Shown: positions 7,756-15,818 of the stretch, piece after piece
How positions within the stretch are numbered: position 1 is the first letter of the stretch
Layout of the letters: each line of letters starts with the position of its first letter
NCBI RefSeq assembly: GCF_018613935.1
Contig: NZ_JAGGPF010000009.1
Location: forward strand, 434,001-498,000
Length of the DNA stretch: 64,000 bases
Source: Agromyces sp. ISL-38
Lineage (GTDB): Bacteria; Actinomycetota; Actinomycetes; Actinomycetales; Microbacteriaceae
Direction of reading: 5' to 3'
Notes under the pieces: model-generated
The model's database searches: none
The model's input: the letters and a program-made list of their open reading frames with translations, nothing else
Told to the model about the DNA's origin: nothing
Program-made: the position numbers and the translations under genes

Positions 7756-8253
7756 TCAGCCCTGGAAGTCCTCGGGATCCACCTCGTCGAGGAACTGCTT
7801 GAACTTGTCGACCTCCTCCTCCTCTTCGGCGGGCTGCTCCGTGAACTCGGCGGGGATCCCGGCCTCGTCGAACACCTGGTCGGCGACGAAGAGCGGCGCC
7901 TCTGCGCGCACGGCGAGCGCGACGGCATCCGACGGGCGCGCGTCGATCACCCGCGTGCCGAAGGTGGTGGTGAGGGTGATCTCGGCGTAGAACGTGCCGT
8001 CCTCGATGCGGGTCACCTCCACGCGATCCACCGTGGCGTCGACGGTGTCGAGCAGCGTCTTCATGAGGTCGTGCGACAACGGCCGGGGCGCCTGCTCACC
8101 CTCGACGGCGATGAGGATGGAAGTCGCCTCCTGAGCGCCGATCCAGATCGGCAGGACGCGCGCAGCGGCGCCATCGTCGAGCAGCGGCTTGAGCAGCACG
8201 ATGTGCTGCTGCGCGGCATCGAGCGCAATGCCGAGGACTCGGACCTGGACCAT
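7756..8253 (-). CDS. Bifunctional nuclease family protein (DUF151)
   Basis: 165 residues, start ATG after GGGAG. The BFN/DUF151 fold is recognised from VLPIWIGAQEATSILIAVEG, then TFYAEITL and the signature DARPSDAVALAVRAEAP. The family has reported DNase/RNase activity in plants and is nearly universal in actinobacteria, often next to MerR regulators; here it stands alone. The C-terminus is an acidic tail (EEEEEVDKFKQFLDEV). A cytoplasmic nucleic-acid-related role is likely, though the cellular job in bacteria is unclear. Confidence 0.9.
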   Translation of the reverse strand: MVQVRVLGIALDAAQQHIVLLKPLLDDGAAARVLPIWIGAQEATSILIAVEGEQAPRPLSHDLMKTLLDTVDATVDRVEVTRIEDGTFYAEITLTTTFGTRVIDARPSDAVALAVRAEAPLFVADQVFDEAGIPAEFTEQPAEEEEEVDKFKQFLDEVDPEDFQG

Positions 8254-8433
8254 GGCGACTCCCGTCGAAGGATCGGGCGTGACACTGCCATCGTAGATCG
8301 GGTCGCCGACGGCCGCCTGGCGTGTCGGGTTCCGGGCGTTCGAGCTGGTCCTTCATGTCGCAATTTTCGAAGCCGAAAACTCCGGCTTGTCCACCCTCTG
8401 GCCGCACGGAACGAAGTTCGCCACGATAGGCGC

Positions 8434-9357
8434 ATGGACGTCACCGACTGGCTCCTCGACGCCGATCCGTCGATCCGCTGGCAGGTCATGCACGACCTGC
8501 TCGACGCGCCGGCCGAAGCGGTTGCGGCAGAGCGATCCCGCGCCGCCCTCGAGGGATGGGCAGCCGGGTTGCTCGCGCTGCAACGCGAAGATGGCTACTG
8601 GAGCGGTGACGTGTACGGCGCGAATCGCGAGCGCACCAGCGTCACCTGGACACTGCACCTGCTGCGGCGGCTTGGCATCGATCCGGATGCCGCGCCCGTT
8701 CGCGCGGCCGTGAGCCGGGTTCGCGACGGCGTGACCTGGCGCGAGTGGGACGACCGACCGTACTTCCACGGCGAGATCGAACCGTGCGTGAACGGCGGCG
8801 TGCTCGCCCTCGCGACGTATTTCGGCGAGCTCGGCGAGGGCAGCGACCGCATCGTCGAGCTGCTGCTGCAGGAACAGCTCTACGACGGCGGCTGGAACTG
8901 CGACGCCCCCAAATCGAAGCGGTCGTCATTCGACACGACGCTGTGCGTGCTGGAGGGGTTGCAGGAGTACGAGCGTGCTGTCGGAGACGCGGATGCCGCG
9001 GTCACCGATGCCCGCCGTCGCGGCGAGGAGTACCTGCTGCAACGCAACCTGTTCCGGCGGCAGTCGACTGGGGCGATCGTCCTGCCGCGATATGTGAACC
9101 TCTCATTCCCGCCGTACTGGTACTACGACGTGCTGCGAGCGCTCGACTACTTCCGCGCCACCGGTGATCGCCCCGACCGCCGAGTCTCCGACGCGATCGA
9201 GCTCGTGCTCCGCGAGCGCGGCAACGACGGACGATGGCGGGCCGGCATGCCGCGGCCCGGCGAGGTGCACTTCCCCGTCGACGCTCCGGAAGGTGAGCCC
9301 AGTCGCTGGAACACCCTCCGCGCCCTGCGGGTACTGCGGTGGTACCACTCCGCCTGA
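8434..9357 (+). CDS. Squalene-cyclase-like alpha-toroid protein
   Basis: 307-residue protein with the alpha/alpha-toroid signature of prenyltransferase and squalene-cyclase repeats: ALQREDGYWSG, LLLQEQLYDGGWNCD and RGNDGRWRAG resemble degenerate QW motifs. It is half the length of true squalene-hopene cyclases and shows no DxDD catalytic motif, so it is probably not a hopene synthase. Similar stand-alone proteins occur in many actinobacteria without known function. It is transcribed divergently from the bifunctional nuclease. Confidence 0.75.
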   Translation: MDVTDWLLDADPSIRWQVMHDLLDAPAEAVAAERSRAALEGWAAGLLALQREDGYWSGDVYGANRERTSVTWTLHLLRRLGIDPDAAPVRAAVSRVRDGVTWREWDDRPYFHGEIEPCVNGGVLALATYFGELGEGSDRIVELLLQEQLYDGGWNCDAPKSKRSSFDTTLCVLEGLQEYERAVGDADAAVTDARRRGEEYLLQRNLFRRQSTGAIVLPRYVNLSFPPYWYYDVLRALDYFRATGDRPDRRVSDAIELVLRERGNDGRWRAGMPRPGEVHFPVDAPEGEPSRWNTLRALRVLRWYHSA

Positions 9358-9392
9358 ACCGCCGTATGGGGTGCTCTGCGATGATGGTCATC

Positions 9393-9746
9393 ATGCCCGA
9401 ATCAATCCGGCGTGAGTCGCGAGTGTCGCCGCGCGTACTCGGACCGGTCATCGACGAGATGACCCGGTGTGTGCACTACCAGACCGCCGTCGACATCGTC
9501 GCGATCAAGTTCGCGTGCTGCAACGAGTACTACCCGTGCCACCTGTGCCATGCCGAGACGGCGGATCACCCCGCTGAGCAGTGGCCGCTCGGCGAACGCA
9601 ACCAGGAGGCCGTGCTCTGCGGTGCCTGCGGAACCGAGCTCACGATCGAGTCCTACCTCGCGACGAACGAGTGCCTGAACTGCCGAGCGCCGTTCAACGA
9701 GCGCTGCCGCCTCCACGCCCACCTGTACTTCGAGACCGAAGACTGA
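9393..9746 (+). CDS. CHY zinc-finger protein
   Basis: About 117 residues. Conserved zinc ligands are visible in order: RCVHYQT, FACCNEYYPCHLCHAE, AVLCGACGTEL and NECLNCRAPFNERCRLHAHLYF. This is the CHY-type zinc finger, which in eukaryotes precedes RING fingers and in bacteria stands alone. The start is uncertain: ATGs at 9381, 9384 and 9393 are in frame; 9393 was chosen because the conserved part begins soon after. A redox- or metal-related role is a guess. Confidence 0.85.
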   Translation: MPESIRRESRVSPRVLGPVIDEMTRCVHYQTAVDIVAIKFACCNEYYPCHLCHAETADHPAEQWPLGERNQEAVLCGACGTELTIESYLATNECLNCRAPFNERCRLHAHLYFETED

Positions 9747-9754
9747 CGCCAGCG

Positions 9755-10084
9755 CTACGCGATGATGAATCGCGAGATGAGCCCGTCGCTCAGCTGGAAC
9801 GTGAACGTGCCGGGTCCGTTGTACCCGTTGCCCGACACGGTCACGGTCAGCAGGTACTGGCCGTCGATCCTCCCCGGCCGAATGCCATGCACCTCGAAGT
9901 GCGCCTGCCTGCCGATGTTGTCGGTCTCGTTCCAGCTCGCGACGCCGTCACGGCCGTGGAACTCGCGTCCCCAGTCGTTGAGGTACGCGTCTGCGCTGAA
10001 GGCGGCGACGAACCCCTCGGAGTCCCCCCGGTTGGTCGCGTCGACGAACGCCTGGATCGCCGCCGGCATGCTCTGTTCCGACAT
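9755..10084 (-). CDS. Nuclear-transport-factor-2-like (SnoaL-type) protein
   Basis: 109 residues from the ATG at 10084 (MSEQSMPAAIQAFVDATNRG). The cone-shaped NTF2/SnoaL fold is indicated by the opening helix, FVAAFSADAYLNDWGREFHG, then alternating strands ending in FTFQLSDGLISRFIIA. Such proteins bind small hydrophobic ligands or act as isomerases and hydrolases; here no catalytic set can be assigned. It follows the MarR gene on the same strand with a 39 bp gap and may be cotranscribed with it. Confidence 0.8.
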   Translation of the reverse strand: MSEQSMPAAIQAFVDATNRGDSEGFVAAFSADAYLNDWGREFHGRDGVASWNETDNIGRQAHFEVHGIRPGRIDGQYLLTVTVSGNGYNGPGTFTFQLSDGLISRFIIA

Positions 10085-10123
10085 GCTCGTCACCCTACCC
10101 AGCGGCAGCGTCATCCGTCAGTC

Positions 10124-10642
10124 CTACTCCGAGTCCTGCACGGACTCCTGCACGAGACGACGAAGCAATCGGGCGAGCGTTGCCTGCTCTTCACGGCTGA
10201 GGCCGCGCAACTCCTCGGCCTCACGGTGGGCGAGACGCCGCATGGCATCGTCCACACGCGTCGCCCCCTCGGAGGTGAGGCGGATGAGCACGCTGCGACG
10301 GTCACGCGGGTGCGGGAGTCGCTCGACGAGACCACGACGCACGAGGTTGTCGAGTCGATTCGTCATCGCCGCGCTGCCGATCATCGTGGCCTCGATCAGT
10401 TGGGCGGGGCTGAGTTCATGCGGCGATTCCGCCCTCCCGAGCGCCGCGAGAACGTCGAACTCCCAGGCAGCGAGCCCGGCCTCGCTGAACACGCTCGCCC
10501 GCAGCCGGCCGAGCCGGTTCGCCACGCGCCGGAGGCGCGACATCACGTCGAGCGGCGTCAGGTCGACACCGGGAAGACGTCGTGACCAAGCGTCGATGAT
10601 CAGGTCGACCTCATCATCGCGCTCGCTCGCGCTGGGGGGCAT
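10124..10642 (-). CDS. MarR family transcriptional regulator
   Basis: 172 residues starting at ATG 10642 behind a GGGGGG tract whose last base abuts the start context. The winged helix contains LSPAQLIEATMIGSAAMTNRLDNLVRRGLVERLPHPRDRR split over residues about 75-115, with the beta-wing DRRSVLIRLT. The dimerisation helices flank it. The start codon lies only 21 bp from the start of the divergent YCII gene, so control of that gene and of itself through the tiny gap is likely. The gap includes ATACC-N5-GGTAT. Confidence 0.88.
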   Translation of the reverse strand: MPPSASERDDEVDLIIDAWSRRLPGVDLTPLDVMSRLRRVANRLGRLRASVFSEAGLAAWEFDVLAALGRAESPHELSPAQLIEATMIGSAAMTNRLDNLVRRGLVERLPHPRDRRSVLIRLTSEGATRVDDAMRRLAHREAEELRGLSREEQATLARLLRRLVQESVQDSE

Positions 10643-10663
10643 ACCTCGACGGTATCCCGATTC

Positions 10664-11074
10664 ATGACGGACCAGACCGCTTCCGCCTCGGACTCCGCCG
10701 CACGGCCGACCCGGATGCCGCAAATTCCGCGAGCCGACCGAGCAACCTCCCCTGAAGAACAGATGGCGAACGAACCACCCGACGAGGCTCAGGCCGGCAT
10801 GGACGCGTGGACGGAGTGGGCCAACCGGGCCGGCTCTGCACTAGTCGAATTCGGAACTCCGACGACCGCCGTCGGGTCAGTCGGTCCAGCGGGTTCAGCG
10901 GTCGGATCGGCGGGATCGGCCGGATCGGCGGGCGGATTCGTCGGCGGCTACTCGATCATGCAGGCCGACTCGACCGACGCACTCAAGCGCATGCTCGAAA
11001 ACCACCCGCACCTCACGATGGACGGCTCCTCGATCGAGATCTACGAGCTCCTCGAGGTGCCCGGTCAGGGGTGA
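10664..11074 (+). CDS. YCII-domain protein with Gly/Ser/Ala insert
   Basis: 136 residues. The recognisable YCII part is MDAWTEWANRAGSALVEFG, then GGYSIMQADSTDALKRMLENHP and the closing IEIYELLEVPG. Between them lies a low-complexity run of GSA repeats (about residues 70-92) encoded by near-identical GGATCGGC units, longer than the usual loop. The normal first beta-strand of the family is not recognisable in the N-terminal 45 residues, so the start or the protein may be altered; an ATG at 10763 is an alternative. It is divergent from a MarR regulator, a common pairing. Confidence 0.7.
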   Translation: MTDQTASASDSAARPTRMPQIPRADRATSPEEQMANEPPDEAQAGMDAWTEWANRAGSALVEFGTPTTAVGSVGPAGSAVGSAGSAGSAGGFVGGYSIMQADSTDALKRMLENHPHLTMDGSSIEIYELLEVPGQG

Positions 11075-11335
11075 GCGACTCGCCGTCTGAGCACGTACGG
11101 CTCGAACGCACCGAGTGCCCCGTCACGGATGCCGCGACGCACCTCCGCTTCCGCATCGTGAAGTGACGCGTGGCGCCAACGCAACGTGGCGGTGATCTCC
11201 TGTGCCTTCCGAGTCGCCCGAGGTTCGACGGGCATACGGCATGCGGCATACGGCACTCACTCGGCCGATCTGCGTCAGACTGGAAGGTAGCCGCTTCGGA
11301 GATCCGCCTCCGTCCGCGGCATTCCGGGAGGAACC

Positions 11336-12631
11336 GTGACCCTCGACCCGACGACCACCGTCGACGATCTGCTGCCGACGGCGATTCGCGAGGACTTCCC
11401 GTACCTCGACCAAGAGCTCAATGGGCATCCGCTCGCCTACCTCGACTCGGCGGCGACCGCGCAGCGCCCGATCGCGGTGCTCGATGCCGAACGCGCCTAC
11501 CTCGAGCACTCCAACGCCGCCGTGCATCGCGGAGCGAGCACGCTCGTGGGCACCTCGACGACCGCGTTCGAGGAGGCTCGCGAGACGGTGGCCCGCTTCG
11601 TGGGCGCCGGGCCCCGCGAGATCGTGTGGACCGCGAACGCCACCGATGCGATCAACATGGTCGCGCTCGGCATGGCGGATGCCGCGGCCGGCCTCGGCGG
11701 CCCCGAGGCCGGCGTCTTCCGGCTGGGCGCCGACGACGAGATCGTGGTCACCGAGGCCGAGCACCACGCCGACCTCATCCCGTGGCAGCGGCTTGCGGCG
11801 AAGACCGGCGCGACGCTGCGGTGGATCCCCGTGCACGACGACGGCACGTGGAACATCGACGACGCGGCATCCGTCATCGGACCGCGCACGCGCTTCGTTG
11901 CATTCGGCCACGTCTCGAACGTCACGGGGTTCGTGGCGCCGGTCGGCGACGTCGTCGAGCTCGCCCACCGACACGGCGCGCTCGTGCTGCTCGACGCCTG
12001 CCAGTCGGTGCCGCACCGGCCGATCGACTTCGCCTCGCTCGGGGTCGACTTCGCCGCGTTCTCGGCGCACAAGATGCTCGGACCGACCGGCATCGGCGTG
12101 CTCTACGGTCGAGAGCACCTGCTCGACGCCCTGCCGCCGGCGCGCACCGGCGGCTCGACGATCACGACCGTGACGATGGAGTCGGCGTCGTTCCTGCCCT
12201 CGCCGCAGCGGTTCGAGGCCGGCACGCAACCGGTGTCGCAGGCCGTCGCGCTGGCCGAGGCCGTGCGCTACCTCGACACGCTCGGCATGGAGCAGGTGCA
12301 CGCGCAGGAGTCGGCGCTGGCTGAGTTGCTCGTCGACGAGACGGCGCGGATTCCCGGCATCCGGCTCATCGGTCCCGGTGCCGGAATCGAGCGCGCGGCC
12401 CTCGCGAGCGTCGACGTGCCGGGCGTGCACGCGCACGATGTCGGCCAGTTCCTCGACTCGCAAGGCATCGCCGTGCGAGTCGGCCACCACTGCGCGCAGC
12501 CGCTGCACCGGCGCCTCGGGCTTCGGGCGACCACGCGGGCGAGTGCCTATGTCTACACAACCTCCGACGAGATCCACCGCTTCGCCGCGGCACTCGCCGA
12601 GGTGCGCGGATTCTTCGGAGTCGACGCATGA
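11336..12631 (+). CDS. sufS: Cysteine desulfurase SufS
   Basis: PLP-dependent group II cysteine desulfurase, 431 residues, GTG start after GGGAGGAACC. Features: LAYLDSAATAQRP at the N-terminus, the HHADLIPW substrate loop, the PLP lysine in FSAHKMLGPTGIG (about residue 243) and the persulfide-forming cysteine in VGHHCAQPLHRRLG (about residue 388). It removes sulfur from cysteine and hands it to SufU. The next gene, sufU, overlaps by 4 bp. The SufBCD scaffold genes are not in this window. Confidence 0.95.
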   Translation: MTLDPTTTVDDLLPTAIREDFPYLDQELNGHPLAYLDSAATAQRPIAVLDAERAYLEHSNAAVHRGASTLVGTSTTAFEEARETVARFVGAGPREIVWTANATDAINMVALGMADAAAGLGGPEAGVFRLGADDEIVVTEAEHHADLIPWQRLAAKTGATLRWIPVHDDGTWNIDDAASVIGPRTRFVAFGHVSNVTGFVAPVGDVVELAHRHGALVLLDACQSVPHRPIDFASLGVDFAAFSAHKMLGPTGIGVLYGREHLLDALPPARTGGSTITTVTMESASFLPSPQRFEAGTQPVSQAVALAEAVRYLDTLGMEQVHAQESALAELLVDETARIPGIRLIGPGAGIERAALASVDVPGVHAHDVGQFLDSQGIAVRVGHHCAQPLHRRLGLRATTRASAYVYTTSDEIHRFAAALAEVRGFFGVDA

Positions 12632-13128
12632 GCGACCTGTCGGGCCTCTACCAGGAGCTGATCCTCGACCACTCCCGCCGCCGGCTCGGCGACGGCGAGC
12701 TCGCTGAACCGCACGCCACCCACCACGAGCTGAATCCCACGTGCGGCGACGAGATCACCATGGGCATCCACCTCGACGCATCCGGAACCGTGCTCGAAGC
12801 CATCGGCTGGACCGGCGACGGATGCAGCATCTCGATGGCCTCGGCGTCGGCCCTCACCGAGCTCGCGACCGGCGCCGACCTCGATCGCGTGCGGGCGCTC
12901 GTCGACGAGTTCCGTTCGATGATGCGCTCGAAGGGAGCGGGCGAGGCGAATGAAGAGCTCCTCGGCGACGCGATCGCCTTCCACGGGGTCTCGAAATACG
13001 TCATGCGCGTGAAGTGCGCCATGCTCGCGTGGGTCGCCCTCGAGGCGTGCGTCGCGGCGGCGAGCGCTTCGAATCCGGCGAGCGCGACCGGCGCGATCAC
13101 TGACCGCGGAGATTCCTCAGCCCGATGA
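12628..13128 (+). CDS. sufU: Fe-S cluster assembly sulfurtransferase SufU
   Basis: 166-residue zinc-dependent sulfur transfer protein. The three cysteines and the aspartate of SufU are present: NPTCGDEI, GDGCSISMASAS and RVKCAMLAW. In Gram-positive bacteria SufU accepts sulfur from SufS. A C-terminal tail of about 22 Ser/Ala/Arg-rich residues extends past the usual end. Its 3' end overlaps the end of the YdcF gene on the other strand by 32 bp. Confidence 0.94.
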   Translation: MSDLSGLYQELILDHSRRRLGDGELAEPHATHHELNPTCGDEITMGIHLDASGTVLEAIGWTGDGCSISMASASALTELATGADLDRVRALVDEFRSMMRSKGAGEANEELLGDAIAFHGVSKYVMRVKCAMLAWVALEACVAAASASNPASATGAITDRGDSSAR

Positions 13129-13678
13129 CGGCCGCGATCGGTTTGACCAGAGCGAGCTCTCCGAACCGGTAGTCCCTTGCGCGCACGAGTCGTTCGGCGA
13201 GGTCCGGCCGCAACCTCCACAAGTAGGCTCGGCCCTTCTCGGCGTGGAGAGAGTTGGACACGATCTTGATCGTGTCCGCGTGCTCGACCAGCGGGATGGC
13301 GTTCTGAATGTTCTCCCACGTGGTGGAGCTGTCGCGATCCAGTCGGATCGGGCCGGTGTATCCGCGTTCGTCGCGGGCGTAGCGTGCCATCAGCTCCGCC
13401 TCGGAAATGTCGCTTGCTACTGCACCGCCGCACAAGACGAGCACGCTCTCGGTCGCGGACGGCTCCTGGGAGCGAAGCCCGGCACGCACTCGATAGCGGT
13501 TCACGTAGTTGGCGCGCGTACCGCGATTCTTGAAGCCGAGCACGACCACGGCCTCCGAAGTGCCCGGCTGTGCAGCAGTCCCGAGTCGTCGGCGACTCGC
13601 CCGCCAATGCACCAGCTCCGCCCACCCCATGACGACGGCGGCGACCACGATCGGAACGACCAAGAGTTGGAGACGCAC
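13097..13678 (-). CDS. YdcF/SanA-like DUF218 protein
   Basis: About 193 residues from GTG 13678. A single N-terminal membrane segment (LLVVPIVVAAVVMGWAEL) is followed by the DUF218 domain: EAVVVLGFKNRG, VLVLCGGAVASDISEAELM, RLDRDSSTTWENIQNA and IKIVSNSLHAEKGRAYL. This fold (ElyC, SanA, YdcF) is linked to envelope integrity in enterobacteria. The start is uncertain because the ribosome binding site is weak. It converges with sufU and overlaps it. Confidence 0.78.
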   Translation of the reverse strand: MRLQLLVVPIVVAAVVMGWAELVHWRASRRRLGTAAQPGTSEAVVVLGFKNRGTRANYVNRYRVRAGLRSQEPSATESVLVLCGGAVASDISEAELMARYARDERGYTGPIRLDRDSSTTWENIQNAIPLVEHADTIKIVSNSLHAEKGRAYLWRLRPDLAERLVRARDYRFGELALVKPIAAVIGLRNLRGQ

Positions 13679-13745
13679 ACTGCAAGTGTTCCAGCTGAGC
13701 GGAACACGCGGCCGGCCATGCCGGTGCCGTTGCCGTTGAGATCGA

Positions 13746-13935
13746 TGACGATCCGCGATTTGCTGTTTGCATGCGGATCGACCTTGCACCGCTTCATCGC
13801 AGACACGCCGACGGAGGAGTTCGCATGACGTCACTCGACCAGACAGCTCGACACGCATTCGTCGACGTCGAGACGCGCTTCCCTGATGCGGCGGCGAGGA
13901 TGCGGGACTTCCTCTCACGGGTGCTGCCCAGCTGA
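13746..13935 (+). other. Two coupled tiny ORFs, possible gene remnant
   Basis: 13746-13828 encodes 27 residues (MTIRDLLFACGSTLHRF...) and overlaps by ATGA the second frame at 13825-13935, 36 residues (MTSLDQTARHAFVDVETRF...), which has a good AGGAG 5 nt before its ATG. Neither is recognised. Codon use is GC-rich and coding-like. They could be two small proteins or the frameshifted leftover of one gene. They occupy most of the 319 bp between ydcF and the aminotransferase gene; nothing else is seen there. Confidence 0.35.
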
Positions 13936-13997
13936 ACCCCTCGACGCCGCATAAGCTCGATGCACCGTCATCCCACCCGAAGAGGAGCACGCCTGCC

Positions 13998-15272
13998 ATG
14001 AGCGACGCCGCCGCCCTGGATGTTTTCGACCGCCGGGAGTCCGAGGTGCGCGGGTACATCCGTGCGTTCCCCACCGTGTTCGATCGCGCGGTCGGCTCGA
14101 CCCTGATCGACGTCGACGGCCGTGAGTACCTCGATTTCTTCGCCGGCGCGGGCGTGCTCAACTACGGGCACAACAATCCCGCGTTCACCCGCGCGATCAT
14201 CGAGTACCTCGAGCGCGACGGCATCATCCACGGTCTCGACATGGCGACCTCGGCCAAGAAGGCGTTCATCGAGGCGTTCGAGCGTCTCGTGCTCGAGCCG
14301 CGCGGGCTCGACCACAAGCTGCAGTTCACCGGCCCGACCGGCACGAACGCGGTCGAAGCGGCACTCAAGGTCGTTCGCCAGGCCACCGGCCGCTCGACCA
14401 TCGTCGCCTTCACGAACGCGTTCCACGGTCTGAGCCTCGGCGCGCTCGCGGCGACGGGCAACAGTCACTACCGCAGCGCGGCCGGCGTCGGCCTCGACGA
14501 CATCGTGCGCCTGCCCTACGACGGATACCTCGGCCCCGATGTCGACACCCTCGACCTGCTCGAGAAGATGCTCGACGACCCGGGCAGCGGACTCGACCTG
14601 CCCGCGGCCGTCATCGTCGAGGCCGTGCAGGGCGAGGGCGGCATCAACGTCGCGAGCGTGCCATGGCTGCAGCGCCTTCGCGAACTCACGGCGGCCCGCG
14701 GCATCCTGCTGATCCTCGATGAGATCCAGGCCGGCATCGGCCGGACCGGCGCCTTCTTCTCCTTCGAGGCGGCGGGCATCGTGCCCGACGTCGTGACGGT
14801 GTCGAAGTCGATCTCGGGCTCGGGCCTGCCGATGTCGCTCGTGCTGCTGCGCCCCGACGTCGATGTCTGGAAGCCGGGCGCGCACACCGGCACGTTCCGC
14901 GGCAACAACCTTGCGTTCGTCTCGGCACGCGTCGCACTCGAGACCTACTGGGCCGACTCGGCGCTCGTCGACGGCGTGGCCGCGAAGTCGGCGCTGCTCG
15001 CCGCCGAACTCGAGCAGATCGCCGCCGCGCACCCCGAGCTCGGCTTCGTCGTGCGCGGACGCGGGCTCATGTACGGCCTCGCGTGCGACGGCGATCGCGG
15101 CCTCGCCGGCCGCATCTCGGCCGAGGCATTCCGGCGAGGCCTCGTCATCGAGACCTCCGGCGCCTTCGACGAGGTGCTGAAGTTCCTGCCCGCGCTCACC
15201 ATCACCGAAGACGAGCTCGCGCGCGGCCTCGCGATCGTGCGCGAGAGTCTCGACGCGGTGCTCGCCGGCTGA
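13998..15272 (+). CDS. Diaminobutyrate-2-oxoglutarate aminotransferase (EctB-like)
   Basis: Class III PLP aminotransferase, 424 residues. EctB-type landmarks: FPTVFDRAVGS, YLDFFAGAGVLNYGHNNP, QFTGPTGTNAVEAALK, AFHGLSLGALAATGN, LDEIQAGIGRTG and the PLP lysine in VTVSKSISGSGLPMS, followed by HTGTFRGNNLAF. It would make L-2,4-diaminobutyrate from aspartate semialdehyde. No ectA, ectC or siderophore genes lie beside it, so the product may feed another pathway (for example diaminobutyrate for cell-wall peptide or a siderophore); that is inference. Confidence 0.88.
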   Translation: MSDAAALDVFDRRESEVRGYIRAFPTVFDRAVGSTLIDVDGREYLDFFAGAGVLNYGHNNPAFTRAIIEYLERDGIIHGLDMATSAKKAFIEAFERLVLEPRGLDHKLQFTGPTGTNAVEAALKVVRQATGRSTIVAFTNAFHGLSLGALAATGNSHYRSAAGVGLDDIVRLPYDGYLGPDVDTLDLLEKMLDDPGSGLDLPAAVIVEAVQGEGGINVASVPWLQRLRELTAARGILLILDEIQAGIGRTGAFFSFEAAGIVPDVVTVSKSISGSGLPMSLVLLRPDVDVWKPGAHTGTFRGNNLAFVSARVALETYWADSALVDGVAAKSALLAAELEQIAAAHPELGFVVRGRGLMYGLACDGDRGLAGRISAEAFRRGLVIETSGAFDEVLKFLPALTITEDELARGLAIVRESLDAVLAG

Positions 15273-15294
15273 GCGCCGCAGGGTGATCGGGACA

Positions 15295-15314
15295 GCGGAT
15301 GCCGCAGCATCCGC
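15295..15314 (+). terminator. Hairpin after the aminotransferase gene
   Basis: GCGGATGC, a CGCA loop and GCATCCGC form an 8 bp GC-rich stem 22 bp after the stop codon at 15272. No T-run follows, which is usual for high-GC actinobacteria. The palindrome is read directly; the termination role is inferred from position. Confidence 0.5.
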
Positions 15315-15320
15315 CCTCGT

Positions 15321-15421
15321 CTCCCGGTCGTGACTCCCAGCAGCGGATGAGGCAGATTCGCGAGCGCTGCGGCGCGTCGAGGCATCCGACCCGGCGTGTG
15401 GCTCGAAACTGCCTCATCCGC
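15321..15421. repeat. Palindromic repeat unit, copy 1
   Basis: First of two near-identical units of about 100 bp spaced 161 bp apart. Each starts CTCCCGGTCGTGAC and has long terminal inverted arms, CAGCGGATGAGGCAGATTCG against CGAAACTGCCTCATCCG. It resembles a small non-coding palindromic mobile element (MITE- or REP-like). The 393 bp region 15273-15665 contains these units, the hairpin at 15295 and otherwise nothing recognised. Confidence 0.65.
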
Positions 15422-15481
15422 GCCGACCGGGGCACCCCGATCCCGACGCGCCTCACTGCGCACCCTGCCGACCTCGCAGCG

Positions 15482-15583
15482 CTCCCGGTCGTGACCCTCG
15501 GCAGCGGATGAGGAAGAATCGCGGGCGCTGCGGCGCGTCGAGGCATCCGACCCGGCGTGTCGCTCGAAACTGCCTCATCCGCT
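15482..15583. repeat. Palindromic repeat unit, copy 2
   Basis: Second copy of the unit at 15321, identical over long stretches (GCGCTGCGGCGCGTCGAGGC is shared) and with the same inverted ends (GCAGCGGATGAGG and CCTCATCCGCTGC). A handful of substitutions separate the copies. The pair lies between ectB-like and a small ORF, with no host gene interrupted. Confidence 0.65.
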
Positions 15584-15665
15584 GCTGCCCGTCAGCCGAA
15601 AGGTTGACGCGGGATGCTCCCGCAGACTGATTCGCTCGAGAATGGCCGTCGGTAGCGTCGTCGAC

Positions 15666-15818
15666 GTGAACCACTCCACACCTCACTCGACGCTCGCTCG
15701 ACTCGCGGGCGTGACTGCCCTGGCGGGACTTGCGACCGTATTCACGGCGGTCTCGATCGTGGTGCTTGCATCCCCGATCGTGCAGATCCTCTCGCAGGTC
15801 GCGACCACGCTCCTCTAA
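15666..15818 (+). CDS. Predicted small membrane protein, 50 residues
   Basis: GTG start. A short polar head (VNHSTPHSTLARLAG) leads into one hydrophobic segment of about 30 residues (VTALAGLATVFTAVSIVVLA) and ends QILSQVATTLL. Not recognised. The codons are GC-rich and coding-like but the ribosome binding site is weak. It converges on tmsB, with which it overlaps at the stop codons. It could be a chance frame. Confidence 0.4.
   Translation: MNHSTPHSTLARLAGVTALAGLATVFTAVSIVVLASPIVQILSQVATTLL

Noticed and set aside
11065-11256. Minus-strand frame of 63 residues in the gap before sufS
   Set aside because: It has coding-like content but no ribosome binding site, an N-terminus made of GGCATACGGC repeats, and no recognised homology; kept out as a likely chance frame.
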